64,000 nucleotides of DNA, from positions 1 to 64,000 of the forward strand of contig NZ_JBHUPT010000071.1 of assembly GCF_049056525.1 (NCBI RefSeq), read 5' to 3'. This document shows, piece by piece, positions 8,077 to 16,067 of the stretch. The first letter of the stretch is position 1. Every line of letters begins with the position of its first letter. Both the position numbers and the translations under genes were made by a program. The DNA is from Leisingera coralii (GTDB taxonomy: Bacteria; Pseudomonadota; Alphaproteobacteria; Rhodobacterales; Rhodobacteraceae). The notes below the pieces were generated by a model. That model saw only the letters and a list, made by a program, of their open reading frames with translations, did not search any database and was not told where the DNA came from.

Positions 8077-9337
8077 TCTGGCGTCCAGCCTCTGGCACCA
8101 AACCTGCCAGGAAAACCCCGCCTTCCCGGACCTCACCGGGGAGGCCGAGGCCGATCTGGTGGTGATCGGCGGCGGCTACACCGGCTGCGCGGCGGCTTTG
8201 AAGGCCGCGGAACTGGGCGCCTCGGTCCGCCTGATCGAGGCGGAGGTGATCGGCTGCGGCGGCTCCGGCCGCAACGTGGGGCTGGCAAATGCGGGCCTCT
8301 GGCTGCCGCCCGAAGACATCAACGCTGAGCTGGGGCCGGAGACCGGTAGCCGCCTCTCCTCCCTGCTGGCCGGCGCGCCCGGGATGGTGTTCTCGCTGAT
8401 CGAAAAACACGCCATCCAATGCGAGCCGGAGCGCAGCGGCACCCTGCATTGCGCCCATGCGCCCGGCGGCCTGAAAGACCTGCAGCGCCGCCATGCCCAG
8501 CTCACCGCCATCGGCGCGCCGGTGGAGCTGCTGTCGCGCGAGGAAGCCATTCAGCGCACCGGTTCCGAAGCCGTGCACGGCGCCCTGTTCGATCCGCGCG
8601 CCGGGACCATCCAGCCGCTGGCCTACGTGCGCGGCCTCGCCCGTGCGGCCGCAAGCGCAGGCGCGCAGCTGCACAGCGGCACGCCGGCCACCGGCATCAC
8701 CCGCAGCGGCGGCAGCTGGCAGGTCACTACCCCCAAGGGCAGCCTCCGCGCCAGGCATCTGATCATGGCCACCAACGCCTATGCCCGCGAAATCACCGGC
8801 TATGACGCGCCGCAAGTGATCCCGGTGCATTACTTCCAGGCCGCCACCGATCCGCTGCCCGCACCCCTGCTGGAGAAGATCCTGCCGGGCAAGGAAGGCT
8901 GCTGGGACACCGCGCTGGTGATGTCGTCCTGGCGGCTGGATCAGGCCGGGCGGCTGGTGATCGGCGGCATGGGCGCGCTCAACCATATCGGCAGCGCGCT
9001 GCACCGCAGCTGGCTGCCCCGTAAACTGGCCGCGCTATACCCCGAATTGCAGGACGCGAGGCTCCACAGCCACTGGCACGGCCGCATCGCCATGACCACC
9101 GAGCACCTGCCCAAGATTCTGGACCTGGACGGCGGTTTGGCCTGCTTCGGCTATTCCGGTCGCGGTATCGGCCCCGGCACCCTGTTCGGCACGGCCATGG
9201 CAGAGGCGTTGCTGAGCGGCGACCAATCCCGCCTGCCGGTGCCGCCGGTGCGCGATCACGCGATCCCCTTCGCGTCCTTGCGCAGCGCCTATTACGAGAC
9301 CGGCGCCACGCTCACCCATCTGATCAGCGACAGATGA
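8066..9337 (+). CDS. amaA: FAD-dependent oxidoreductase, probable L-pipecolate oxidase
   Basis: 423 residues from TTG 8066, which overlaps the upstream stop by 11 nt and follows AGGGGA by a good spacing; a TTG at 8048 is the alternative. DAO/GlpO-type flavoprotein: dinucleotide-binding ADLVVIGGGYTGCAAALKAA at about 30-50, GGSGRNVGLANAG (FAD contact) at about 70, and a C-terminal FGYSGRGIGPGT motif. Translational coupling to the AmaB-like dehydrogenase suggests oxidation of L-pipecolate to piperideine-6-carboxylate. Other cyclic or secondary amines are possible substrates. Confidence 0.7.
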   Translation: MTSDLASSLWHQTCQENPAFPDLTGEAEADLVVIGGGYTGCAAALKAAELGASVRLIEAEVIGCGGSGRNVGLANAGLWLPPEDINAELGPETGSRLSSLLAGAPGMVFSLIEKHAIQCEPERSGTLHCAHAPGGLKDLQRRHAQLTAIGAPVELLSREEAIQRTGSEAVHGALFDPRAGTIQPLAYVRGLARAAASAGAQLHSGTPATGITRSGGSWQVTTPKGSLRARHLIMATNAYAREITGYDAPQVIPVHYFQAATDPLPAPLLEKILPGKEGCWDTALVMSSWRLDQAGRLVIGGMGALNHIGSALHRSWLPRKLAALYPELQDARLHSHWHGRIAMTTEHLPKILDLDGGLACFGYSGRGIGPGTLFGTAMAEALLSGDQSRLPVPPVRDHAIPFASLRSAYYETGATLTHLISDR

Positions 9338-9341
9338 AAAA

Positions 9342-9371
9342 GGCGGGCCGCCCTGGCCCGCCCTGTTTCTT
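9342..9371. terminator. bidirectional rho-independent terminator
   Basis: Stem GGCGGGCC (9342-9349)/GGCCCGCC (9355-9362) with a 5-nt loop, flanked by AAAAA on the left and TGTTTCTTT on the right. It can end both the oxidoreductase operon (+) and znuA (-), whose stop is at 9371. Confidence 0.85.
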
Positions 9372-10417
9372 TAGCAGCCGGCAATCGCGGCACCGATCTC
9401 CTGCAGCAGCGCCGGGTAGAACTGCGGCCCCGGCTCCAGCTTGGCACCCAGCGGGTCCAGCACCGCGGTACCCGCACCGGTGCCGTCCAGCACCGTGGCA
9501 ACCAGCCCCGGGTTGAATTGCGGTTCGGAGAACACGCAGGTCACCTTCAGATCCGCCACCACGTCACGCACCTCCGCAACCCGCGCCGGGCTGGGTTTGG
9601 CGGCGTCGCTGATCGAAATCGCACCTGCCGCGTTCAAGCCAAATCCGTGCTCGAAATACTGGTAGGCATCGTGGAACACGATGAACTGCTTGGCCCGGAA
9701 CGGTTCCAGCTGGGCCGAGATGCTGGCCACAGCCTCTGCAATCTCCTGCTTGCCGGCTTCGGCATTGGCCTTGTAGGCGGCAGCATTGTCCGGGTCATGC
9801 TCTGCCAGTTCTTCGGCGATCACATCCAGCCAGGCCTGGGCATTGGCCGGCAGCAGCCAGGCATGCGGATCGGCGCCCTCGTGGCGGTGCCCATCCGCAT
9901 CCGCGTGGTCCTCATGATCCGCGTGACCCTCATGACCTTCGGCGTGCTCTTCATGACCGTGGTCTGCGTGATCATCATGGCCGGCATGCGCATCCGCTTC
10001 GGCATGCTCCTCGTGACCATGGTCATCGTGGCCCTCATGCTCCTCATGCGCATGCGCCTCGAACCGTGCACCTTCGCGGAACGGCAGCACTGTTGTGCCC
10101 CCGGCTGCCAGCAGCTCAATCCGGTGCGCGCTGCCGGCCAGTTCCTCCAGCGGCCCCTCCAGCCAAGGGGTCAGCGGCGCGCCCAGCCAGAACACCACAT
10201 CCGCCTGATCCAGCGCCTGCGCCTCAGAGGGGCGCATCGCATAGCCATGCGGCGAGGCCCCCGGCGGCACCACCAGGGCCGGCTCGCCCAGGCCCTGCAT
10301 CACCCGCGCCACCAGCCCATGCACCGGCGCGATATCCGCCGCCACACGCGGCACCTCCGCGACGGCCGTCCCTGCGCCCGCCAGCAAAGCCGCCGCCGCT
10401 GCTCCACTCTTCCACAT
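9371..10417 (-). CDS. znuA: zinc ABC transporter substrate-binding protein
   Basis: 348 residues from ATG 10417 (MWKSGAAAAALL), chosen because GGAGAG lies 7 nt upstream and the product begins with a compact signal peptide ending near AVAE; ATGs at 10432 and 10444 are alternatives. Cluster 9 metal-binding protein of the periplasm, which delivers Zn(II) to ZnuBC. A loop of about 60 residues is packed with His, Asp and Glu (19 histidines), the zinc-capturing loop typical of ZnuA, followed by DPHAWL. C-terminal metal site: the VFSEPQFNP region. Divergent from zur-znuC-znuB with Zur-box-like sites between. Confidence 0.95.
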   Translation of the reverse strand: MWKSGAAAAALLAGAGTAVAEVPRVAADIAPVHGLVARVMQGLGEPALVVPPGASPHGYAMRPSEAQALDQADVVFWLGAPLTPWLEGPLEELAGSAHRIELLAAGGTTVLPFREGARFEAHAHEEHEGHDDHGHEEHAEADAHAGHDDHADHGHEEHAEGHEGHADHEDHADADGHRHEGADPHAWLLPANAQAWLDVIAEELAEHDPDNAAAYKANAEAGKQEIAEAVASISAQLEPFRAKQFIVFHDAYQYFEHGFGLNAAGAISISDAAKPSPARVAEVRDVVADLKVTCVFSEPQFNPGLVATVLDGTGAGTAVLDPLGAKLEPGPQFYPALLQEIGAAIAGC

Positions 10418-10443
10418 GCCAGCTCTCCGCATTTTTCGCCCCA

Positions 10444-10458
10444 TGTAATCTTATAACA
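10444..10458. promoter_or_regulatory. Zur-box-like site 1
   Basis: TGTAATCTTATAACA, an imperfect palindrome close to the alphaproteobacterial Zur operator (about TGTTATANTATAACA), immediately upstream of znuA. Confidence 0.6.
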
Positions 10459-10475
10459 TCACGCGGCTTGATAAA

Positions 10476-10490
10476 CGTCATAACATAACA
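10476..10490. promoter_or_regulatory. Zur-box-like site 2
   Basis: CGTCATAACATAACA (reverse TGTTATGTTATGACG), a weaker match to the same operator, between znuA and zur. Two sites would let Zur repress both divergent units in zinc-replete cells. Confidence 0.45.
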
Positions 10491-10533
10491 TATCAAGAGG
10501 CAAATCCGCCGCCGCGCAGAAGGACCCCCGCAT

Positions 10534-11016
10534 ATGGATTCCATCGGTTTTGAGCCGCATGACCACAGCAGCTGCATTCACGACGGCATTGCGGCAGTGG
10601 ACGCCCATTGCCGGGCGGAGGGGCTGCAATTCACCCCCGTGCGCCGCCGGGTGCTGGAGATCCTGCTGCAGGAACACCGCGCATTGGGGGCCTATGAAAT
10701 CCTCGACCGCCTGCGCGAAGAAGGCCTCGGCTCGCAGCCGCCCGTTGCCTACAGGGCCTTGGATTTCCTGGTGAAAAACGGCTTCGCCCACAAGATCGAG
10801 CGGCTCAATGCCTTCATCGCCTGTTCCCACCCGGGCGAGACCCACGCGCCGGTCTTCCTGATCTGCCGCGCCTGCGATGCGGTGGCCGAGGCACAGCGCG
10901 AACCCACCCAGGGCCAGTTGGGCCAGGCCGCGCGCGAGGCCGGCTTTATGATCGAACGCGCGGTGATCGAGGCTGAGGGCCTGTGCCCCAAGTGCCAGAA
11001 AGCCGCCGCCGCATGA
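10534..11016 (+). CDS. zur: zinc uptake regulator, Fur family
   Basis: 160 residues; ATG 10534 preceded by AGAAGGA. Fur-like winged helix (GLQFTPVRRRVLEILLQEHRALGAYEILDRL) and dimerisation domain with metal ligands: CSHPGETHAPVFLICRAC and a C-terminal LCPKC pair for structural zinc. Zur represses zinc import when zinc is sufficient. Its 3' end overlaps znuC by ATGA, so it is cotranscribed with the transporter and divergent from znuA. Confidence 0.93.
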   Translation: MDSIGFEPHDHSSCIHDGIAAVDAHCRAEGLQFTPVRRRVLEILLQEHRALGAYEILDRLREEGLGSQPPVAYRALDFLVKNGFAHKIERLNAFIACSHPGETHAPVFLICRACDAVAEAQREPTQGQLGQAAREAGFMIERAVIEAEGLCPKCQKAAAA

Positions 11017-11762
11017 GTCTGATTGCCCTCGAAAACCTGTCGGTTCAGCACGGCGGCAATACGGTCCTGTCCGGCGTCAGCCTGGCGATCGAACCGGGTG
11101 AGATCGTCACCGTGGTCGGCCCCAACGGGTCCGGCAAGTCCACCCTCCTGCGCAGCGTCATCGGCGCCCAGAAGCCGTCGCGCGGCACCATCCGGCGCGC
11201 GACCGGGCTGCGCATCGGCTATGTGCCGCAAAAGCTGCATATTGACCCAACCCTGCCGCTGACCGTGCGCCGCTTCCTCAGCCTGCCGGAACGGGTGTCC
11301 GATGCCCGCGCCGCAGAGGCGCTGGAACAGGCCGGCGCCGGTGATCTGGCGGCGCGGCAGATGTCCGGCCTGTCCGGCGGCCAGTTCCAGCGGGTGCTGC
11401 TGGCGCGCGCGCTGCTCAGCAATCCGCAGCTGCTGATCCTGGATGAGGCCACCCAAGGCCTGGACCAGCCCGGCTCCGCCGCCTTTTACCAGCGGATCGA
11501 GAAGGTCCGCCAGGACCTCGGCTGCGCAGTGCTGATGGTCAGCCACGAGCTGCATGTGGTGATGGCGGCCTCGGACCGGGTGATTTGCCTCAACGGCCAC
11601 GTCTGCTGCGAAGGCGCGCCGGAGCATGTCGCCACCGCGCCGGAATACCGCGCTTTGTTCGGCACAGGCACCCAGGGCGCCCTGGCGCTTTACCGGCATG
11701 AGCATAATCACAGCCACGATCACGACTGCGCCCACAACCATCATCACGAGGCGGCGGAATGA
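11013..11762 (+). CDS. znuC: zinc ABC transporter ATP-binding protein
   Basis: 249 residues from ATG 11013, which overlaps the zur stop (ATGA). ABC ATPase: Walker A GPNGSGKST (about 35-43), Q-loop YVPQKL, signature LSGGQFQRVLLARAL, Walker B LLILDEATQ, and switch His in VSHELH. The C-terminus is a short histidine-rich tail (HRHEHNHSHDHD then HNHHHE) that may bind zinc. It energises ZnuB for periplasm-to-cytoplasm zinc import. Confidence 0.95.
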   Translation: MSLIALENLSVQHGGNTVLSGVSLAIEPGEIVTVVGPNGSGKSTLLRSVIGAQKPSRGTIRRATGLRIGYVPQKLHIDPTLPLTVRRFLSLPERVSDARAAEALEQAGAGDLAARQMSGLSGGQFQRVLLARALLSNPQLLILDEATQGLDQPGSAAFYQRIEKVRQDLGCAVLMVSHELHVVMAASDRVICLNGHVCCEGAPEHVATAPEYRALFGTGTQGALALYRHEHNHSHDHDCAHNHHHEAAE

Positions 11763-12565
11763 CCCTGCTTGACGACTTCCTGATCCGCGCCGCGCTGGCG
11801 GGCATCGGCGTGGCGCTGGCCGCCGCGCCCTTGGGCTGTTTCGTGGTCTGGCGCCGGATGGCCTATTTCGGAGACGCCACCGCCCATGCCTCGATCCTTG
11901 GCGTGGCGCTGGCGCTCAGCTTTGATGTCTCGGTGTTTGCCGGGGTGCTGGCCACGGCGCTGGCGATGGCCACCACCGTCTCGGCGCTGGCCGGGCGCGG
12001 CTATGCGATGGACACGCTGCTGGGGGTGCTGGCGCATTCCTCGCTCGCCTTCGGCCTGGTCGCCGTCTCCTTTTTGCAAGGGGTGCGGATTGACCTGATG
12101 GCCTATCTGTTCGGCGATATCCTGGCGGTGGGCCGCGCCGATCTGGCAGTGATCTGGGGCGGCGCGGTGCTGGTGCTGGCACTCCTGTGGTGGCGCTGGT
12201 CGGCACTGCTGACCGCGACGCTGAACCCGGACCTGGCCCATGCCGCCGGCATCGATCCGCGGCGCGAGCAGATGGTGCTGACCATCGCGCTGGCGCTGGT
12301 GGTTGCGGTGGCCATCAAGGTGGTGGGGGTGCTGCTGATTGCGGCGATGCTGCTGATCCCGGCCGCCGCCGCCCGTCCCTTTGCCGCCACGCCGGAGCGG
12401 ATGGCCGCCATTGCCGCCCTGCTGGGCATGCTGGCTGCCACCGGCGGGTTGCAGCTGGCCTTTGCGCTGGACACACCCGCCGGACCCAGCATTGTCTGCC
12501 TGGCCGCAGCGCTGTTTGCCGCCTCCAGCCTGACAGGGCTGCTGCTGCAGCACCGCCGCGGCTGA
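11759..12565 (+). CDS. znuB: zinc ABC transporter permease
   Basis: 268 residues, ATGA overlap with znuC. Hydrophobic ABC-3 family permease with about eight membrane spans; near the N-terminus FVVWRRMAYFGDATAHASILGVALAL carries the conserved H..(L)G.AL motif of ZnuB/MntB permeases. It forms the membrane channel of the ZnuABC importer. Confidence 0.95.
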   Translation: MTLLDDFLIRAALAGIGVALAAAPLGCFVVWRRMAYFGDATAHASILGVALALSFDVSVFAGVLATALAMATTVSALAGRGYAMDTLLGVLAHSSLAFGLVAVSFLQGVRIDLMAYLFGDILAVGRADLAVIWGGAVLVLALLWWRWSALLTATLNPDLAHAAGIDPRREQMVLTIALALVVAVAIKVVGVLLIAAMLLIPAAAARPFAATPERMAAIAALLGMLAATGGLQLAFALDTPAGPSIVCLAAALFAASSLTGLLLQHRRG

Positions 12566-12604
12566 CGCCCGCAACTGCTGCCTGCCTGTCGCGCGCCCTG
12601 ATCC

Positions 12605-12620
12605 GGCCGGCCTGCCGGCC
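12605..12620. terminator. GC-rich hairpin between convergent genes
   Basis: GGCCGGC/GCCGGCC stem-loop in the short gap after znuB and the hybrid kinase gene, which converge here. There is no U-tract, so a terminator role is uncertain. Confidence 0.35.
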
Positions 12621-12634
12621 AGGACGCGGCGGGA

Positions 12635-14920
12635 TCAGCTGCCGGTCTGCTGCAGATCCGGGCTGCCCGCCCATTTGCTGATCGCCTCGGTCAGCGCCTT
12701 CTTGTTAATCGGCTTACTCAGGAAGTCGTCCATCCCTGCCTGCAGGCATTTTTCCCGGTGGGTCTGCAGCGCATTGGCCGTCAGCGCCACGATCGGGCAT
12801 TTGCCGCTGCCGGTCTCCGCCTCGATCCGGCGCATTTCGGCGGTGGCCTCGATCCCGTCCATTTCCGGCATCATCATGTCCATCAGCACAATGTCTGGCC
12901 GTTCGGCCCGGAAGCGGGCCACCGCCTCCACGCCATTGCCGGCAATGCTGATCACCAGCGGCGCGTCCTTCAGCATCTTGGTCACCACCATCTGGTTGGT
13001 GCGGTTGTCCTCCGCCAGCAGCACCTTCAGCCGCCGCCCCTGCGGATGCAGCTCCGCTGCCGGCCCCGCTGCTTCCGCCGGTCTTTGCTGCGGCCTGCTC
13101 AGCAGCCGGCTCATCACCTGGCGCAGCTGCACCGCCCGCACCGGCTTGAGCGCAAATTCGCAGGCGCCGATGGCCTCGCAGTCGCTGCGGCTCAGCGCGT
13201 TTTCGACCGAGGACAGGATGACCAGCGGCACGGTTTCAAAGCCCGGCATGGCCCTGATCCTGGCCGCCAGCTCCTGCCCGTCCATGGCAGGCATCTGGTA
13301 GTCCAGCAGGATGACATCAAACCGCCGCCCGTCCAGTTGCGCATCCGACAGGATTTCCAGCCCCTCATGCGCCGAGGCCGCCTGCGTGCAGGCCACGCCC
13401 CAGGTGCTCAGCCGCTCCGACAGGATCACCCGGTTCAGCTCCAGGTCATCGACCAGCAGCACGCTGAGCCCGGCAAAGCTGCGCCCGCCGCTGCCCTGCG
13501 CCGGCGCGGTCCTGGCACGGGCCTGCAGCGGGATCCGGATGGTGAACACAGATCCTTGGCCCGGGGTCGACTGCACCTCCACCGAACCGCCCATCAGCGC
13601 CAGCAGCCGCGCCGAGATCGCCAGCCCCAGGCCGGTGCCTTCGAAATTGCGGCTGGCCGCATTGTCGGCCTGCTCAAAGGCGCGGAAGATCCGGCTGATC
13701 CGGTCCCGCTCGATGCCGATCCCGGTATCGGTGACCTGCAGTTTTACCAGATGGCTGCCGTCCGGCTGCTGGCGGCCGGTCACTTCGATATAGACATAGC
13801 CTTCGCGGGTGAACTTGACGGCATTGCCCGCAACGTTGGTGATCACCTGGCGGATCCGCCCGGCATCACCTTCGAACAGTTCCGGCAGGCCGGGGTCATA
13901 GCGCATGGTGACCTCCACCCCCTTCTCTGCCGCCTTGGGCGACAGCAGGGTCACCACATCCTCGACCGCCGTCTGCAGGTTGAACGGCGCGCGGCGGATC
14001 TCCAGCTTGCCGGCCTCGATCTTGGAGAAATTGAGGATGTCGTTGATGATCGTCAGAAGCGCCGAGCCGGACTTGCCGATGGTCTCCGCGTACATCCGCT
14101 GGTCGTCGTCCAGCTCGGTTTCCTGCAGCAGCTCCGCCATGCCGATCACCCCGTTCATCGGGGTGCGGATCTCGTGGCTCATGTTGGCGAGGAATTCCGA
14201 CTTGGCACGGTTGGCGATATCCGCGGCCTCGCGCGCCTGCTCCATCGCAAACTCGCGCTCGTCGCGCTCGGCAAAGGTTTCCTCCAGAACCCCGACCGAG
14301 AAATCCAGCGCCCGGAATTCCCGCGAGGCATACCAGGGCAGCGGCCGCAGCGGGCTGCGCAGCCCGGCAATCGCATCCGACATCCGCTTGTGGATCAACT
14401 GCAAGGGGCGCAGCGCCAGCACATGCACCAGCAGCAGCACCAGCAAAGACAGCGCCAGCACCGGCACCACCGTCCAGATGATGATCTGCCGCACCTTGGC
14501 CGCCACCAGCGCTTCGCCGTCGCGGGTCGACCATTTCACCAGCATGGTGCCAAAGGAGGCCCCCTCCAGCTCGATCGGCCGCTCATAGATCACCTGGCTG
14601 TCCTCCAGCGGCGCACCAGGGGCCTGGGCCGCGGCCAGCAGCTTGCCCGCCGGGCTGCGGATCTGGATCGACACGATCTGCGGATTGCGGGCGACCGCCT
14701 CGTAGAGGCCGGTTTCCAGCACCGGCACATCCTCCACAATGATCGCTTCCAGCATCAGCCCGCTCAGCAGCGATACCGTCAGGTCCGCCTGCTCGGCAAG
14801 GTGCTGCTCCAGCCGCTGCACCTCCTGGTGCTGTGCCAGATTGCCAACCGCAAAGCCAACCGCCGAAGCGGCCAGCAGCAGCGACAGCACGATCTGAAAG
14901 AGGATGCTTGTACGTTTCAT
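12635..14920 (-). CDS. hybrid sensor histidine kinase with two receiver domains
   Basis: 761 residues. Two membrane spans (about 8-27 and 146-170) bracket a periplasmic sensor of about 120 residues; then a HAMP-like linker, HisKA domain with phospho-acceptor His249 in MSHEIRTPMNG, HATPase_c (N-box NVAGNAVKFT, DTGIGI, GTGLGL), receiver 1 (about 485-600; VILLDYQMPAMDG) and receiver 2 (about 640-755; DIVLMDMMMPEMDG). No Hpt domain or output domain is present, so a separate phosphotransfer protein or response regulator is needed. It follows a PhnD-like binding-protein gene by 18 bp; that protein is probably its periplasmic ligand-presenting partner, as in TorT-TorS. Confidence 0.92.
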   Translation of the reverse strand: MKRTSILFQIVLSLLLAASAVGFAVGNLAQHQEVQRLEQHLAEQADLTVSLLSGLMLEAIIVEDVPVLETGLYEAVARNPQIVSIQIRSPAGKLLAAAQAPGAPLEDSQVIYERPIELEGASFGTMLVKWSTRDGEALVAAKVRQIIIWTVVPVLALSLLVLLLVHVLALRPLQLIHKRMSDAIAGLRSPLRPLPWYASREFRALDFSVGVLEETFAERDEREFAMEQAREAADIANRAKSEFLANMSHEIRTPMNGVIGMAELLQETELDDDQRMYAETIGKSGSALLTIINDILNFSKIEAGKLEIRRAPFNLQTAVEDVVTLLSPKAAEKGVEVTMRYDPGLPELFEGDAGRIRQVITNVAGNAVKFTREGYVYIEVTGRQQPDGSHLVKLQVTDTGIGIERDRISRIFRAFEQADNAASRNFEGTGLGLAISARLLALMGGSVEVQSTPGQGSVFTIRIPLQARARTAPAQGSGGRSFAGLSVLLVDDLELNRVILSERLSTWGVACTQAASAHEGLEILSDAQLDGRRFDVILLDYQMPAMDGQELAARIRAMPGFETVPLVILSSVENALSRSDCEAIGACEFALKPVRAVQLRQVMSRLLSRPQQRPAEAAGPAAELHPQGRRLKVLLAEDNRTNQMVVTKMLKDAPLVISIAGNGVEAVARFRAERPDIVLMDMMMPEMDGIEATAEMRRIEAETGSGKCPIVALTANALQTHREKCLQAGMDDFLSKPINKKALTEAISKWAGSPDLQQTGS

Positions 14921-14938
14921 AGCTTCAATGCAGCGCCT

Positions 14939-15835
14939 TTAGAATGCCAGGCTGCGCTCCATCGCCCGGCGGATGATGTCATAATCCTGATCGGTCCCCA
15001 GCAGGAACCCGTTCTTTGAAATCCGGCGCACAATCTCTTCGTTTTCCGAAGCCAGCATCACATTGCGCATCGCCTCCAGCACGTCTTCCGGCATCTCCGG
15101 CGACGCCAGCCAGGGCTTGGTCACATTGTCAAACGAGGCCAGCACCCGGATCGGCACCCCCTTGGCGACCAGCTTTTTATAAGTGCTCTCCTTCAGGGCG
15201 CCGGCGGAATACCTGCCTGCACCCACCGCCTCGCCGACCAGGTCATGGCGGCCGAGATAGGAGAATTCATGCAGGTCGGTGCTGCTGATGCCGGCCTCCA
15301 GCAGGTATTCCTGCGCCAGGTAGCGGCCGATGGTCGACAGTTCGTCGCCGAAGGCAAAGCTGAGGCCGGCCAGATCCTCCACCGACTGCACGCTGCTGTC
15401 CTTGTGCACCACGATCACGCCCTTGAACCGCTTGCCGCCGTTCTTGGATTCCATCGCGATGATCCGGATCTCCGGGTTTTCCTTCATCACATGCACATAG
15501 GACGCCGGGCCGAAACGGGCAAAATCCACCTCGCCGCTGGCCAGCTGGCGGATCCCCTCGCCGTATTCCTTGGCGATCTTCATGCGGATCGACACCGGCT
15601 CGCCCAGCTCTTCGCTCATCCGTCCGGACAGGAAGGACAGGAACGGCTGGTACTTTTTGACCGTTGAAGTAGGTTTATCCGCCGCATAGGTGCCGAAGAC
15701 CAGCTCAATCCCGGCCAGGACCGGCCCCGGAAACCAAGCCGCAAGGCCTGCTGAAAGGACGGCCGCCGGTGCCGCCGTCCGCAGGCGTGTCAGGAAAAGC
15801 TTAATGATACCAATAGTCCACTCAAACACGTTCAC
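14939..15835 (-). CDS. PhnD-like periplasmic binding protein, probable partner of the hybrid kinase
   Basis: 298 residues from GTG 15835, which has AGGAGG 8 nt upstream (GTG 15829 is next best). The N-terminus has a hydrophobic signal/anchor ending PGPVLA, then a phosphate/phosphonate-type binding fold: LVFGTYAADKPT, YQPFLSFLSGRM, GEVDFARFGPASYV, and a KDSSVQSVEDLAGLSFAFGD segment typical of PhnD/PtxB proteins. No permease or ATPase gene accompanies it; the next gene is the hybrid kinase. A sensory role is therefore more likely than uptake. The ligand is unknown; an oxyanion is a reasonable guess from the fold. Confidence 0.8.
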   Translation of the reverse strand: MNVFEWTIGIIKLFLTRLRTAAPAAVLSAGLAAWFPGPVLAGIELVFGTYAADKPTSTVKKYQPFLSFLSGRMSEELGEPVSIRMKIAKEYGEGIRQLASGEVDFARFGPASYVHVMKENPEIRIIAMESKNGGKRFKGVIVVHKDSSVQSVEDLAGLSFAFGDELSTIGRYLAQEYLLEAGISSTDLHEFSYLGRHDLVGEAVGAGRYSAGALKESTYKKLVAKGVPIRVLASFDNVTKPWLASPEMPEDVLEAMRNVMLASENEEIVRRISKNGFLLGTDQDYDIIRRAMERSLAF

Positions 15836-16067
15836 GATTCTAGCCTCCTGACTGACATCGGCTGGCACAGCGGGCGGGCCTTTCCCCCTCGTTACATGCC
15901 ACATGGTTAAGAATACAATGTTAACGCACCTGCAATTCTCTAAAAAATTTTGCGGTTCTTTTATTCTTCGTCCACTATATTAACGGTTCAGTAAGATTTT
16001 CCTAATCTTTTAGGCAAATTCGCCACAATTCAGAATGCCCGCACGAACTGGCTCAACAGGAAACGCC

